Source: an uncultured Eubacteriales bacterium
Lineage (GTDB): Bacteria; Bacillota; Clostridia; Oscillospirales; Acutalibacteraceae
Direction of reading: 5' to 3'
NCBI GenBank assembly: GCA_948527295.1
Contig: CAOSWK010000001.1
Location: 343,869 to 407,868 of the forward strand
DNA length: 64,000 nt
The position numbers and the translations under genes are program-made. The notes below the pieces were generated by a model. It had not been told where the DNA came from, did not search any database, and saw nothing but the letters and a program-made list of their open reading frames with translations. The stretch's first letter is position 1, and each line of letters opens with the position of its first letter. Of the stretch, positions 34,159-44,045 are shown piece after piece.

Positions 34159-35062
34159 TTTTGTCGCCTCCAATCACCTTCATAAAATATTCTTCCAAGT
34201 CGACGGACTTCTTCGAAATCAAGTCAACAACCACGTCATTCTTGGCCAAAGCGCTAGTCACAACACCCGGAGCATCGATAAAATCGTAAACCTCCAAAGT
34301 ATTCTCATTAATAACAGCGAATTTATCGGTATCTAACGCGCTTCTCAAAACTTCAGCCGCGCGGTTAGCATCGTTTACCTTAACAATAAGGCTGGACTGG
34401 CAGCGAGTCTCGAGCTCATCCCCAGTGAATTCATCGATAAGAACGCCATCGTTAATTATCCCGTACCGAGTGGCCAGCTTAGACAGCTCGCCCAAAATGT
34501 GGCTAGAAATAAGTATAGTCAGGCCCCTTTCCTGGTTGATCCGCTTAAGCATGTTGCGAACCTCGATGATTCCTTCGGGGTCAAGGCCGTTTGTAGGTTC
34601 GTCCAAAATGAGAAATTCAGGGTCACCCATCAAAGTCATCGCGATGCCAAGGCGCTGTTTCATTCCGAGTGAAAATTTCTTAACCTTTTTTCTGCCAACG
34701 TCACTAAGGCCAACGAGCTTCAAAGTCTCGTCTATTATGGATTTATCCTTAGAGCCAAGCAGCTTCCACTGAATAAGCATGTTCTGCCGGGCGCTCAGAT
34801 TTGGCACAAAAGCCGGAGCCTCAATAACAGTGCCGATCTTGTGGCGAGCCTTGTCTAGCCGCTTGCTGCCAAAAAGCTCAATAGAGCCGCTAGTGGGGCG
34901 CGAAAGGCCAACCAACATTTTAATAAGAGTCGTCTTACCGGCGCCATTTCGGCCAATAAAGCCATATATGTCGCCCTTTTTGATAGTCATATTCACAGAC
35001 GATACAGCCGTTTTTTTTGCAAATTTTTTGGTAATATCAACAGTCTGCAAAACATTTTCCAT
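34151..35062 (-). CDS. ABC transporter ATP-binding protein (BcrA-like)
   Basis: A 303-residue ATPase. Walker A GRNGAGKTT, signature FSLGMKQRLG, Walker B FLILDEPTNGLDP and the switch His in LISSHIL are intact. After the nucleotide domain a C-terminal extension of about 90 residues resembles BcrA/LanF-type proteins. It is translated just ahead of the permease and has its own consensus promoter with a palindrome at the transcription start. Antimicrobial peptide resistance is the likeliest role, inferred from family. Confidence 0.87.
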   Translation of the reverse strand: MENVLQTVDITKKFAKKTAVSSVNMTIKKGDIYGFIGRNGAGKTTLIKMLVGLSRPTSGSIELFGSKRLDKARHKIGTVIEAPAFVPNLSARQNMLIQWKLLGSKDKSIIDETLKLVGLSDVGRKKVKKFSLGMKQRLGIAMTLMGDPEFLILDEPTNGLDPEGIIEVRNMLKRINQERGLTILISSHILGELSKLATRYGIINDGVLIDEFTGDELETRCQSSLIVKVNDANRAAEVLRSALDTDKFAVINENTLEVYDFIDAPGVVTSALAKNDVVVDLISKKSVDLEEYFMKVIGGDKNA

Positions 35063-35080
35063 ACAAAAAACCTCCTAACT

Positions 35081-35096
35081 TTCACGTTAATGTGAA
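35081..35096. promoter_or_regulatory. palindromic operator TTCAC-N6-GTGAA
   Basis: A perfect inverted repeat just downstream of the -10 box of the ABC promoter, covering the expected transcription start. That is the usual place for a repressor of the TetR, GntR or MarR type. No regulator gene lies next to it. Confidence 0.65.
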
Positions 35097-35099
35097 CTA

Positions 35100-35128
35100 A
35101 TTATATCAAAAATCTCGCAAAATGTCAA
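35100..35128 (-). promoter_or_regulatory. consensus promoter of the ABC transporter operon
   Basis: Minus strand TTGACA, 17 bases, TATAAT: a perfect vegetative match. Confidence 0.88.
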
Positions 35129-35161
35129 GCGCGCCAAGGCATAGGTACAGTTGTTGAAATT

Positions 35162-36556
35162 TTATTTAAAAATCCGCTTAGCAGCAAGATTCATGACTCG
35201 GGCAGCGATGGGTCCAGCAGTTTTAGAGCCATATCCAGCATTCTCGACGATAACGGAAAATGCAAGAGGCCTCATCTCATCGGCAGCAAAGCCAACCATC
35301 CACCCGTGAGGCTCTTTGCCATCGCCAACCTCGGCAGTTCCAGTCTTTGCACAAACGTTCAAGCCCGGAAACATCGAGTCGCCGTAATTCGCAGTAACGT
35401 TGTAGCGCATCATTTCTTTAAGCTTGCTAGCAACAGGCTCGCTCAAAAGGGGTTCCGTAGCGGTGCTCTTTTCAAAAACCCAGCTGCTGTCGGATCGATT
35501 AGCATCAGAATAAAAAATATCGCTAATAATGTGCGGTAGAACGGCGTTGCCGGAGTTCGCAATGGCGCCCATCAGGATGACGCTGTGCATGGGGTTGAGC
35601 AAATCGGTGTGCTGCCCGACGCCGGACCAACCCAGATTGCAACTATCGGCGTCGTGAACGTCATAAACGCTCTTTTTGGTCTCGACCCGGTCAAAACTGA
35701 AACTGCGGTTAAAGCCCATAGCATTCGCGGTTTTCGTCATAGAAGACTTGCCCAAATCAATTGCCAAATTCGCAAAATAAATGTTGCAAGACCTCATCAT
35801 AGCGTCCTTCAGGCCAATTTCGCCATGAGTGCCCATGCAAGTGATTTTCTTGCCGCTCACAGTCTCAACCTGATGGCAGGAGTAGGTTTTGTGCTCAATG
35901 CCGTCTAAAAAAGTCAGCCCGGCCGCGCTAGTAACGAGCTTAAAGACCGATCCCGGCGCATAGGACGCGCTAACAACGCGGTTAATGTAGGCGCCCTCGT
36001 ATTGGCCGGTCTTGTCGGCAGAAACCACGTCGGGATGGTAAGGGTCAAAGGTTGGAGTGCTCACCATGCAGAGAATCTCGCCAGTCTTATAATTATAAAC
36101 ACACACGGAGCCCTTACGGTCGCCCAAAGCGGTCAAGGCAGCTTTGCAAAGTTCGCTATCTATGGTCACTCGGATGTTCTTGCTCTGCTTAAAAAAGTCC
36201 GGCGCGCCCGCCCCAAAGACGATGCTATACCCGCAGAGCTCGTCACGGTACAAATTCTGCACAGAAGTCGCAATATGGGCAGCGTCGTCGCCCACCGTGT
36301 GCAGAACCGCCTTGCGAGTGGCCTCATCTTTGTGATAAACCCGCTTGCCGTCTTTGCTGTGAGCCAGAACAACGCCGTTCCGGTCCAGAATGTCGCCGCC
36401 AGCTAGCAAATTAACCCCGGCAAAGTGCTTGTTAATCGGGCTGAGCGCCCACAAATTTGCCGACCGAGCAAATCGATACACAAATAGGCCGATTCCGCAT
36501 AGGAAAGCCAGGCTCAGCAGAGTCAGCACAACGGAGCGCGACCGAGTATTCTTCAT
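35162..36556 (-). CDS. class B penicillin-binding protein (PbpA/FtsI-like)
   Basis: A 464-residue transpeptidase with an N-terminal membrane helix (about residues 8-28), a short dimerisation region and a penicillin-binding domain. Active-site motifs are APGSVFKLVT (Ser203), SCN in RSCNIYF, and AKTGTAEVG. The compact size and position right after the FHA-RodA gene match the RodA-PbpA pairs, in which the SEDS protein polymerises glycan and the PBP cross-links it. The ATG was chosen because AGGTGA sits six bases upstream. Confidence 0.9.
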   Translation of the reverse strand: MKNTRSRSVVLTLLSLAFLCGIGLFVYRFARSANLWALSPINKHFAGVNLLAGGDILDRNGVVLAHSKDGKRVYHKDEATRKAVLHTVGDDAAHIATSVQNLYRDELCGYSIVFGAGAPDFFKQSKNIRVTIDSELCKAALTALGDRKGSVCVYNYKTGEILCMVSTPTFDPYHPDVVSADKTGQYEGAYINRVVSASYAPGSVFKLVTSAAGLTFLDGIEHKTYSCHQVETVSGKKITCMGTHGEIGLKDAMMRSCNIYFANLAIDLGKSSMTKTANAMGFNRSFSFDRVETKKSVYDVHDADSCNLGWSGVGQHTDLLNPMHSVILMGAIANSGNAVLPHIISDIFYSDANRSDSSWVFEKSTATEPLLSEPVASKLKEMMRYNVTANYGDSMFPGLNVCAKTGTAEVGDGKEPHGWMVGFAADEMRPLAFSVIVENAGYGSKTAGPIAARVMNLAAKRIFK

Positions 36557-36578
36557 AAACAATCACCTACATCGAGAG

Positions 36579-38243
36579 TTAATTGCGTTTAAGCGCGTAC
36601 GTGCGCTCGTCGGCGGACTTTATAAACGCCAAAAGCGCGAAAGAAGAGATCATGCTGGAGCCTCCGTGGCTAACAAATGGCAGAGTGACGCCGGTTAGGG
36701 GCAAAATGTCGGTAGTGCCAAAAATATGTAAAGCGGCCTGAAAAACCAGCATAGTCGCGGCGGCACAAGAGGCAATCGAGTAAAACGTAGACCGGCTCTT
36801 GCTGCTCTGCCTGCGAGCCAAAAACGAAAACCCAGCAATAATCAAAGCGATGCTCAAAGCGACGATCAAGCCCAGCTCTTCGCAGACCATGCCGAAAATC
36901 AAGTCCCCAGTGGCCGAAAAAATATTTTTAAGGTACCCGTTCCCAACGCCCACACCAAGCAGCCCGCCGCTCGCGCTGTACGTCAAAACCCTAGTCTGCT
37001 GAAATCCCATGTCGTTAACGTGCTCCCAAACGTGCCCCCACACGGCAAAGCGATCTTTTATGTAGGGCTTGAAGGTAAGAATCAAAAACAGCGCCAGAAC
37101 CGCCGTGGAACAAGACAAAATCAGTGTGCGAAAGCTCCCGGAGCGCATAAAGGAGATGACCAAAAAAGCGACGAAAAACACGCAGGCGGTGCCGAAGTCC
37201 TTCATAAGAAAAAGAAAAATGATGCACATAGCCGAAAAGGCGATGAATCCCGTCAGATTCTTGGTTGTCTGCAGCTCGTCCAGAGTCGAGGAGCCGACAA
37301 AAATAAACGCAATCTTTATAAACTCCGAGGGCTGAAAGGAAAAGGAAGCGATCCGCACCCAGTTGCGGGCGCCGTTTATCTCCCTCGCAAAAACCAGGTT
37401 GAAAACAAAAAGCGCAATGGCCAAAATCGCAATCAGAAAGCGCATTTTGCTGGCAAGGTCGGGGTTTTTGATGAACCAAATTATCAAGCAGAACAGAACC
37501 ATGCCAATGCAGGTCGTCGCAAGCTGCAGATAGGCCTCCTCGGGCTTTGCAAAGCTTATTAACGTTAGCCCCACGCCAGAGAGAAATATGGCCAAGGTCT
37601 CGAGCTCGAAGGTGCGGCGCTTTATGATGAATATCGAAACGGCAAAAAATATCCACGAAAGAGCAATGAAGGCCAAAATCGGAGCCATCGCCAAAAGGTT
37701 GACAGACTGGGATTCTATGACGGTTTGGGTTAAAATCAGACCGAAAAACAGCGTGACTAAAAATAGCTTTCTGGCGGACTTTATGGGCCGAGGACTAACA
37801 AGCGCAGGCTCGGAGTTAGACGAAATCTCGCGCGAGTCAGAACTTTTGCGCAGAACGAGCTTAGTGTTGCCGATGGATATGGCGTCACCGATGCCAATTT
37901 TGGCCTTGCCCTTGATTTTTTCGCCATTAAGAAAAACGCCGGACTTGGAGTGCGTGTCCGAAACGAACCAGCCCTTTTTACGCCGAAAAAGCACCGCGTG
38001 ATCTCGAGAAACCGTGTTGTCGTCAACAAAAATATCGCAGCTCCTGCTGCGCCCAATGCTGTTCTCCCAAAACAAAACCGGGTACTCCTGCCGAGTCTTG
38101 GGGTTTTGCAAAATAACCAAAGCGCCCTTGCCGCGGGTCTGGTTGCGCATCGACAAAAAACAAGAGGCGAATATAATAAGACTTAAAAGCGCCAAAGCAG
38201 CCTTAATCGCGACCGCAGCTGCGGGGATAATGTTTGTACTCAT
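36579..38243 (-). CDS. FHA domain fused to FtsW/RodA/SpoVE-type SEDS protein
   Basis: A 554-residue protein. A first membrane segment (about residues 6-30) is followed by a cytoplasmic FHA domain (about 50-130; SIGRSRSCDIFVDDNTVSRDHA, then LNGEKI and GDAISIG), which normally binds phosphothreonine. About ten membrane spans of the SEDS glycosyltransferase follow, with FSFQPSEFIKI, DFGTA and THE-like VTLPFVSHGGSS at the end. The fusion suggests control of wall synthesis by a Ser/Thr kinase. GTGAGG precedes the ATG; a longer upstream start is less likely. Translated just before the PBP gene. Confidence 0.9.
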   Translation of the reverse strand: MSTNIIPAAAVAIKAALALLSLIIFASCFLSMRNQTRGKGALVILQNPKTRQEYPVLFWENSIGRSRSCDIFVDDNTVSRDHAVLFRRKKGWFVSDTHSKSGVFLNGEKIKGKAKIGIGDAISIGNTKLVLRKSSDSREISSNSEPALVSPRPIKSARKLFLVTLFFGLILTQTVIESQSVNLLAMAPILAFIALSWIFFAVSIFIIKRRTFELETLAIFLSGVGLTLISFAKPEEAYLQLATTCIGMVLFCLIIWFIKNPDLASKMRFLIAILAIALFVFNLVFAREINGARNWVRIASFSFQPSEFIKIAFIFVGSSTLDELQTTKNLTGFIAFSAMCIIFLFLMKDFGTACVFFVAFLVISFMRSGSFRTLILSCSTAVLALFLILTFKPYIKDRFAVWGHVWEHVNDMGFQQTRVLTYSASGGLLGVGVGNGYLKNIFSATGDLIFGMVCEELGLIVALSIALIIAGFSFLARRQSSKSRSTFYSIASCAAATMLVFQAALHIFGTTDILPLTGVTLPFVSHGGSSMISSFALLAFIKSADERTYALKRN

Positions 38244-38306
38244 GATAAGCCTCACTTTTGCTGTATTTTTGGTTGAATTCAAATTTTAATTTTCTTTTTT
38301 GACAAT

Positions 38307-38334
38307 ATTTTAGCATAAATTTTAGTTTAGTCAA
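38307..38334 (-). promoter_or_regulatory. promoter of the FHA-RodA/PBP operon
   Basis: Minus strand TTGACT, 16 bases, TAAAAT with an extended TGC before the -10. Confidence 0.6.
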
Positions 38335-38454
38335 ACCGCAGCCGCAAGGGGAGCAGATGGTGCTGGGCGAGCTTTTTTGTGTGTGGAGGTATATAAATTG
38401 CGAGATTTTATGGTATAATAAACTTGTAATTTGATTGTGGTGGGAGGACTGCAG

Positions 38455-39744
38455 ATGCAAAGCAAATTTTCTCGGCTGGAAATTGCCCCCGGCGTCAGCT
38501 TTAACGCCATTAAGGACGATCGCTTTAAAACGGGCAGAATTTCTGTAACCATGTTTTTGCCTCTTGAGAGGGAAACGGCCGCGGTTTATGCGGTTTTGCC
38601 GTTTGTGCTAACCAATTCTTGTCGCAAATATCCCGACTTTACGAGCCTAAACCGGCATCTGGAGGAGCTTTATGGGGCTTCGCTTTTTGCAGACGTAAAC
38701 AAAATGGGCGAAATGCAGGCGCTTACGGTTGCAGTCTCCTTCTTGGACGACAAGTTCACGCTGGATGGAGAGAATTTATCGCGCAGCCTAACGCAGCTTC
38801 TCTGCGACATTTTGTTCGACCCGCTGCTAACGGAGGCCGGCGCCTTTAAAGAAGAGAACGTGGAGCAGGAAAAACGCCAGCTTATCGAGCTCATTGACTC
38901 GGAATATAGCGACAAAAAGGCATTTGCCAAGACTCGGTGCGAGCAGATAATGTGCCAGGACGAGAAATTCGGGATCAGCAAATGGGGCGAAAAAGAGGAA
39001 GTTGCAGCACTGTCGCCAAAAGACATCGCAAAAGCATGGCAAACCGCGCTAAAGACGGCCAAAATAGAGATCATGGCGCTGGGTGACTTAGATGAAAAGT
39101 CAGCACTGGCGGGATTTAAAGAGGCCTTTTCTAAGATAAAAAGAGAAAACGTAGCCAAGTTCGAGACGCAGGTGATCAGAAAGGCAGAGAAAGTCAAGGC
39201 GCAGTGCGAGAAGCAAGACGTGGCGCAGTGCAAACTGGTGATGGGCTTTAGGACGGGAGCCGCGCAGACAGACCCAGAAGTGATGGCCGTCAGAGTGGCG
39301 GTCGCGCTGTTTGGAGCAACGCCGCAGTCAAAGCTATTTTTGAACGTGCGCGAAAAGCTGAGTCTGTGCTACTATTGTGCCGCAAAGTATGATAGAATCA
39401 AAGGTATAATGCTGGTTCAGAGCGGGGTGGAGCAAAAGAACCTCGATAAAGCCAGGGCCGAGATATTGAATCAGCTGGATGAGATAAAAAACGGAAACTT
39501 TACCGACGCCGAGCTTGACGATACCAAGCGGAGTTTGGCTAACAGCTACCGAACGATTGGCGATTTTTTGAGCGGACTTGAGAATTTTTATCTTTCGCAG
39601 GTCTTTGATGGTGAGTTTTTGGCGCCGGAGCAGTTCATAGAGACCATGGAAAAGGTCGAAAAGGAACAGGTGGCGGCCGCCGCAAAATTGATCACGCTGG
39701 ACACGGTGTACGCGCTGGTGGGGAGCGAGGAGGTTGCAAGATGA
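38455..39744 (+). CDS. M16-family protein lacking the zinc motif (YfmF-like)
   Basis: A 429-residue member of the M16 peptidase superfamily in which the HxxEH motif is absent. The expected region reads AVLPFVLTNSCRKYPDFTSLNRHLEELYGAS, typical of the inactive YfmF partner. A second M16 lobe follows (LVMGFRTGAAQTDPE, FLNVREKLSLCYY). It probably forms a heterodimer with the next gene product, which keeps the zinc site. The ATG follows GGGAGGAC; an extended -10 (TGGTATAAT) is upstream. Confidence 0.85.
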   Translation: MQSKFSRLEIAPGVSFNAIKDDRFKTGRISVTMFLPLERETAAVYAVLPFVLTNSCRKYPDFTSLNRHLEELYGASLFADVNKMGEMQALTVAVSFLDDKFTLDGENLSRSLTQLLCDILFDPLLTEAGAFKEENVEQEKRQLIELIDSEYSDKKAFAKTRCEQIMCQDEKFGISKWGEKEEVAALSPKDIAKAWQTALKTAKIEIMALGDLDEKSALAGFKEAFSKIKRENVAKFETQVIRKAEKVKAQCEKQDVAQCKLVMGFRTGAAQTDPEVMAVRVAVALFGATPQSKLFLNVREKLSLCYYCAAKYDRIKGIMLVQSGVEQKNLDKARAEILNQLDEIKNGNFTDAELDDTKRSLANSYRTIGDFLSGLENFYLSQVFDGEFLAPEQFIETMEKVEKEQVAAAAKLITLDTVYALVGSEEVAR

Positions 39745-41033
39745 TTTTGAAAGAAGTGAAGAGCAATCGACTGGGGGACAAGTACTTTTGCGTCGAGCAT
39801 TCTTCGGGCCTGAGGGTTTTTGTGTACCCTAAACGTGGCCACAGCTCGACTTACGCGATAATTGGCACGAAATATGGCTCGATTAATACCAGCTTTAAGC
39901 CATGCGGAGAAAACGACGTTATGCAGGTGCCCGATGGAATCGCGCATTATCTGGAACACAAGCTCTTTGAAAGCGAAGATGGCGACGCTTTTTCAAAGTA
40001 TGCGAAGACCGGAGCCTCTGCCAACGCCTACACCTCGTTCGACATGACTTGCTACTTGTTTTCTTGCACCGAGAAATTCGAGGAGTCGCTGAAAATCCTC
40101 TTGGAGCTAGTGCAGTCACCGTATTTCACGCCCGAGAACGTCGAAAAGGAACGCGGGATCATCGGCCAAGAGATAAGAATGTACGACGATGACCCGTCCT
40201 GGCGGGTGATGTTTAATTTGCTCGGCGCGATGTATCACAAGCACCCCGTGAAGGTGGATATCGCGGGCACGGTGGAGTCGATTGCGAAGATCACGCCCGA
40301 GAATTTGTACAAGTGCTACAAAAATTTTTATAACCCGAGCAACATGGTGCTTTGCGTTGCCGGGAACGTAGACCCAGAGCGGGTTTTTGAGCTTGTGGAC
40401 GAGCTGGTTAAGCCAAACGACGAGAAGGTTCCGGAGTGCATCTTCCCTGAAGAGCCCTATAACGTCGTGACGGACAGGATCGAGCAGCATTTCGAGATCG
40501 CGATGCCGACGTTTCAGCTGGGCTTCAAAGAGAAGGCCGGCAAGGACCCGCTAACCGAGGAGCAGCTGGTGCAGACGGATATAATCTTGCAGGCGCTGGC
40601 GTCGAAGTCGTCGCGGCTTTACAAACGCCTGCTGGACGAGCGATTGATAAACGACTCCTTTGGCTATGAGTATTTTGAGGGGCGCGGCTATGCGGCGGTC
40701 ATTTTCTCTGGGGAGTCGAAGGATCCCGACAAGACGGCAAAAATCATAAAGGAGGCGGTTGATGAGCTTCACAAAAACGGTGTGGACAAGGATGACTTTG
40801 AGCGGGCTAAAAAGCTGGTTTATGGCCGGAACGTCGCGATGCTTAATAGTGCGGAGAATATCGCGAATGAGATGATGAAGCTGTCATTTGCCGGCCGGGA
40901 GCTATTTCACGCAGTCGAATGCATTGCAAACACCACGCTGGATCAGGTAAATGACCGGTTGAAGCATCAGCTTGACAACAAAAATTCGTCGCTGTCCGTA
41001 GTGCTGCCGATGCCGGACAAAAAGGGAAAGTGA
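39741..41033 (+). CDS. M16-family zinc peptidase (YfmH-like)
   Basis: A 430-residue peptidase with the inverted zinc motif HYLEHKLFE (HxxEH) and the downstream Glu in ERGIIGQEIRMYDDDP. It overlaps the previous gene by four bases (ATGA), so the active and inactive subunits are made together. The natural substrate is uncertain; such pairs occur widely in Firmicutes. Confidence 0.9.
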   Translation: MILKEVKSNRLGDKYFCVEHSSGLRVFVYPKRGHSSTYAIIGTKYGSINTSFKPCGENDVMQVPDGIAHYLEHKLFESEDGDAFSKYAKTGASANAYTSFDMTCYLFSCTEKFEESLKILLELVQSPYFTPENVEKERGIIGQEIRMYDDDPSWRVMFNLLGAMYHKHPVKVDIAGTVESIAKITPENLYKCYKNFYNPSNMVLCVAGNVDPERVFELVDELVKPNDEKVPECIFPEEPYNVVTDRIEQHFEIAMPTFQLGFKEKAGKDPLTEEQLVQTDIILQALASKSSRLYKRLLDERLINDSFGYEYFEGRGYAAVIFSGESKDPDKTAKIIKEAVDELHKNGVDKDDFERAKKLVYGRNVAMLNSAENIANEMMKLSFAGRELFHAVECIANTTLDQVNDRLKHQLDNKNSSLSVVLPMPDKKGK

Positions 41034-41035
41034 GT

Positions 41036-41875
41036 ATGTTTTCAACGATTTATAATGTTAAATTTCCGGGCTTGAATTTAAATTTCAAAGTGGCGCCGAT
41101 TGCCTTTAGACTGGGCAGCATGCCTGTGTATTGGTACGGAATAATCATCTGTATCGCGTTTGTTTTGGCGCTATGCTACGTTTTGGCCAATTGCAAGCGG
41201 TTTGGCATTAATCAAAATGCTATGGTGGACGCTGTGATCGTAGGTCTGGTGTGCGGGATAATTGGTGCCAGGCTGTATTACGTGATTTTCTTCCCTGGGG
41301 ATGTCTATTTCAGGGATCCGGTCAAGATTTTGCACATTAATGAGGGAGGCATAGCCATCTACGGCGGGCTAATTGGCGGCATTTTGGGCGGTCTTATTGT
41401 TGCAAAAAAGAAAAAAATTAACATAATGGCGGCGTTAGATCTGGCTTCGTTGGGATTTTTGATTGGACAAAGTGTGGGTAGATGGGGGAATTTTGTTAAT
41501 CAAGAGGCCTTCGGACAAGAAACAGCGAGCATTTTCCGTATGATCAGTGAGAATACTGGCGGAGTGGCGGTGCATCCGTGCTTTTTGTATGAGTCGATTT
41601 GGTGCATGGCGGGCTTTTTGATTTTGCACTTCTTCAGCATTGACCGAAAAAAGTACGACGGGCAGATTTTATTGCTTTATATTGTTTGGTACGGCTCGGC
41701 GAGGTTTTTTATCGAAGCTTTGCGGACGGACAGCCTGTTTGTGCCGGGAATTAACTTGAAAATTTCACAAATAGTGGCGCTGGTTAGCGTTGCAGTGGGA
41801 GTTTACTTTTTATTTAGGTTTAGAAACAGGCGTAGTAGAGGCAGACTGCTGAAGATTAATTTGCCAAAAGGCTGA
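41036..41875 (+). CDS. lgt: prolipoprotein diacylglyceryl transferase
   Basis: A 279-residue seven-span membrane enzyme that adds diacylglycerol to the lipobox Cys of lipoproteins. Signature GRWGNFVNQEAFG is present, with the conserved GGIAIYGGLIGG and RFFIEALRTDSL blocks. The ATG was used; a GTG two codons earlier overlaps the preceding stop and is possible. Confidence 0.95.
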   Translation: MFSTIYNVKFPGLNLNFKVAPIAFRLGSMPVYWYGIIICIAFVLALCYVLANCKRFGINQNAMVDAVIVGLVCGIIGARLYYVIFFPGDVYFRDPVKILHINEGGIAIYGGLIGGILGGLIVAKKKKINIMAALDLASLGFLIGQSVGRWGNFVNQEAFGQETASIFRMISENTGGVAVHPCFLYESIWCMAGFLILHFFSIDRKKYDGQILLLYIVWYGSARFFIEALRTDSLFVPGINLKISQIVALVSVAVGVYFLFRFRNRRSRGRLLKINLPKG

Positions 41876-41934
41876 TTTTATCGTAAATTTGCGGGTTGTT
41901 CGTAGTTTTGAAAGATTTTTTGAGGTGATTTTAG

Positions 41935-43743
41935 GTGTTGTTTCCACGCGAGCAGATTAGGAATTTTAGCATCATAGCGCACATCGACCACGGTAAGTCC
42001 ACGCTGGCGGACAGGATCCTGGAGCTGACGCAGTCTGTCGCCACGCGGGACATGTCGGCGCAGGTGCTGGACAACATGGAGCTGGAGAAGGAGCGCGGAA
42101 TCACCATCAAGGCGCGGGCGGTGACGCTTTTGTACAAGGCGGACGACGGCAAAGAGTACGTCTTCAACTTGATCGATACGCCCGGGCACGTCGATTTTAA
42201 CTATGAGGTTTCGCGGTCATTGGCGGCCTGTGAGGGCGCGGTTTTGGTGGTGGACGCCTCGCAGGGGATAGAGGCGCAGACCTTGGCCAATACATACCTT
42301 GCGGTGGACGCCGGGCTCGAGATTGTGCCGGTTATAAATAAAATAGATCTGCCAAGCGCCGATCCAGATCGGGTCAAGACCGAAATAGAAGATGTAATCG
42401 GGATTCCAGCAGATGAAGCACCGTTGATCTCAGCCAAGACGGGGTTAAACGTTAAGGATGTGCTTGAAAGCGTTGTGAAGATGGTTCCGGCGCCGGCGGG
42501 AGACCCGAAAAAGCCACTGCAGGCGCTGATTTTCGACTCATATTATGATGCCTATAAGGGCGTGGTGATTTATGTGCGGGTAAAAGACGGCACAGTCAAG
42601 GTTGGCGACGAAATCAGGCTGATGGCGACCGGTGCAAAATTCACCGTGGTGGAATGCGGATTCTTGCATGCGACATCGATTGAACCGCGGCCAGAACTGG
42701 TGACTGGCGAAGTTGGCTATATCTCGGCGTCGATAAAATCTATAAACGATGCGCGAGTTGGCGATACCGTCACAACAACGCAGAACCCGGCAAAGGAGCC
42801 GCTGCCGGGCTACAGAGCGGTTAATCCGATGGTTTTCTGCGGAATTTACCCTGTGGATGGTTCGAAATATGGCGACTTAAGGGATGCGCTCGAAAAGCTG
42901 CAGCTGAATGATGCCTCGCTGTCGTTTGAGCCGGAAACGTCTGTAGCGCTTGGGTTTGGCTTTAGATGTGGCTTCTTGGGACTTTTGCATATGGAAATCA
43001 TCCAGGAGCGACTAGAAAGAGAATACGGCCTGGACATCATAACAACGGCGCCCAGCGTCATATATAAGCTCACAAAGACCGACGGTGCGGTGGTTTATAT
43101 AGACAACCCGACGAATTACCCCGAGCCAAGCGTGATCGAGAAGGCAGAGGAGCCCATGACGAATGCGCACATCTACGCCCCGTCGGAATACGTGGGGAAC
43201 ATCATGGAGCTTTGCCAGGAGCGGCGCGGGGTCTTCAAAGACATGAAGTACATAGATGACAGCCGGGTGGACATCCACTACGCGCTGCCGCTCAACGAGA
43301 TTGTGTACGACTTTTTTGATGCGTTAAAGTCCAAAACCAAGGGCTATGCGTCGTTTGACTACGAAATCATAGGTTACACCGAGTCGGACCTAGTTAAGCT
43401 AGACATCATGCTAAACGGCGAGGTAGTGGATGCCCTCTCGTTCATTATTCATCGGGACAAAGCCTATCAAAGGGCACGAAAAATGGCGGAAAAGCTGAAA
43501 GAGAAAATTCCAAGGCAGCTTTTCGAAGTGCCAATCCAAGCCTGCATAGGCGGCAAGGTAATCGCCCGAGAAACCGTAAAAGCGATGCGCAAAGACGTGC
43601 TGGCCAAATGCTATGGCGGAGACATCTCCCGCAAGAAAAAGCTGCTAGAAAAGCAAAAAGAAGGCAAAAAACGCATGCGACAAATAGGATCAGTCGAAGT
43701 GCCGCAAGATGCCTTCATGTCAGTATTAAAGCTTGATGAGTAA
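41935..43743 (+). CDS. lepA: elongation factor 4 (LepA)
   Basis: A 602-residue ribosome-dependent GTPase. G motifs are [15 protein letters not shown] and NKIDLP. EF-G-like domains follow and the unique C-terminal LepA domain ([16 protein letters not shown]) closes it. It starts at GTG six bases after GAGGTGA. Length is the family norm. Confidence 0.97.
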   Translation: MLFPREQIRNFSIIAHIDHGKSTLADRILELTQSVATRDMSAQVLDNMELEKERGITIKARAVTLLYKADDGKEYVFNLIDTPGHVDFNYEVSRSLAACEGAVLVVDASQGIEAQTLANTYLAVDAGLEIVPVINKIDLPSADPDRVKTEIEDVIGIPADEAPLISAKTGLNVKDVLESVVKMVPAPAGDPKKPLQALIFDSYYDAYKGVVIYVRVKDGTVKVGDEIRLMATGAKFTVVECGFLHATSIEPRPELVTGEVGYISASIKSINDARVGDTVTTTQNPAKEPLPGYRAVNPMVFCGIYPVDGSKYGDLRDALEKLQLNDASLSFEPETSVALGFGFRCGFLGLLHMEIIQERLEREYGLDIITTAPSVIYKLTKTDGAVVYIDNPTNYPEPSVIEKAEEPMTNAHIYAPSEYVGNIMELCQERRGVFKDMKYIDDSRVDIHYALPLNEIVYDFFDALKSKTKGYASFDYEIIGYTESDLVKLDIMLNGEVVDALSFIIHRDKAYQRARKMAEKLKEKIPRQLFEVPIQACIGGKVIARETVKAMRKDVLAKCYGGDISRKKKLLEKQKEGKKRMRQIGSVEVPQDAFMSVLKLDE

Positions 43744-43764
43744 ATAATCTTGCCCATCAAGCTT
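43729..43764. terminator. hairpin overlapping the lepA stop codon
   Basis: AAGCTTGATG and CATCAAGCTT form a perfect 10-bp stem spanning the lepA stop. The T tract is poor, so termination strength is uncertain; it may also close the minus-strand tRNA transcript. Confidence 0.45.
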
Positions 43765-43801
43765 AATTTAATGCGAAATTCAATTTTTATAAAATAAAAA
43801 A

Positions 43802-43876
43802 TGGTGACCCGGACGGGATTTGAACCCGTGTTACCGCCGTGAAAGGGCGGTGTCTTAACCGCTTGACCACCGGGCC
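43802..43876 (-). tRNA. tRNA-Glu (anticodon TTC)
   Basis: A 75-base tRNA on the minus strand. The acceptor GGCCCGG pairs with CCGGGTC, the anticodon loop CTTTCAC gives TTC, the T arm has GGTTCAAATCC, and CCA is encoded. Confidence 0.95.
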
Positions 43877-43902
43877 ATTGATTCATAGAGCAAATACCAA
43901 AG

Positions 43903-43979
43903 TGGTAGCGGTAATTGGATTTGAACCAATGACACTCCGGGTATGAACCGAATGCTCTAGCCAACTGAGCTATACCGCC
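43903..43979 (-). tRNA. tRNA-Met (anticodon CAT)
   Basis: A 77-base tRNA on the minus strand beginning GGCGGTATAGCTCAG. The loop holds CAT and the T arm GGTTCAAATCC, with CCA encoded. The base-paired first position argues against an initiator; elongator Met is favoured, though a lysidine-modified tRNA-Ile cannot be excluded by eye. Confidence 0.9.
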
Positions 43980-44045
43980 GTGTGTGCGATCAAACAGTGA
44001 ACAGAAACTATTATATTATAAAAAAGCGCGATTGTCAACACCTTT

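Noticed and set aside
37015..37656. A 213-codon minus-strand frame inside the FHA-RodA gene
   Set aside because: It is in another frame of a clear SEDS gene and its Cys/His/Arg-rich composition is typical of shadow frames.
43611..43964. A 117-codon minus-strand frame across lepA's end and two tRNAs
   Set aside because: It runs through tRNA-Glu and most of tRNA-Met and has no ribosome site; it is a read-through artefact.
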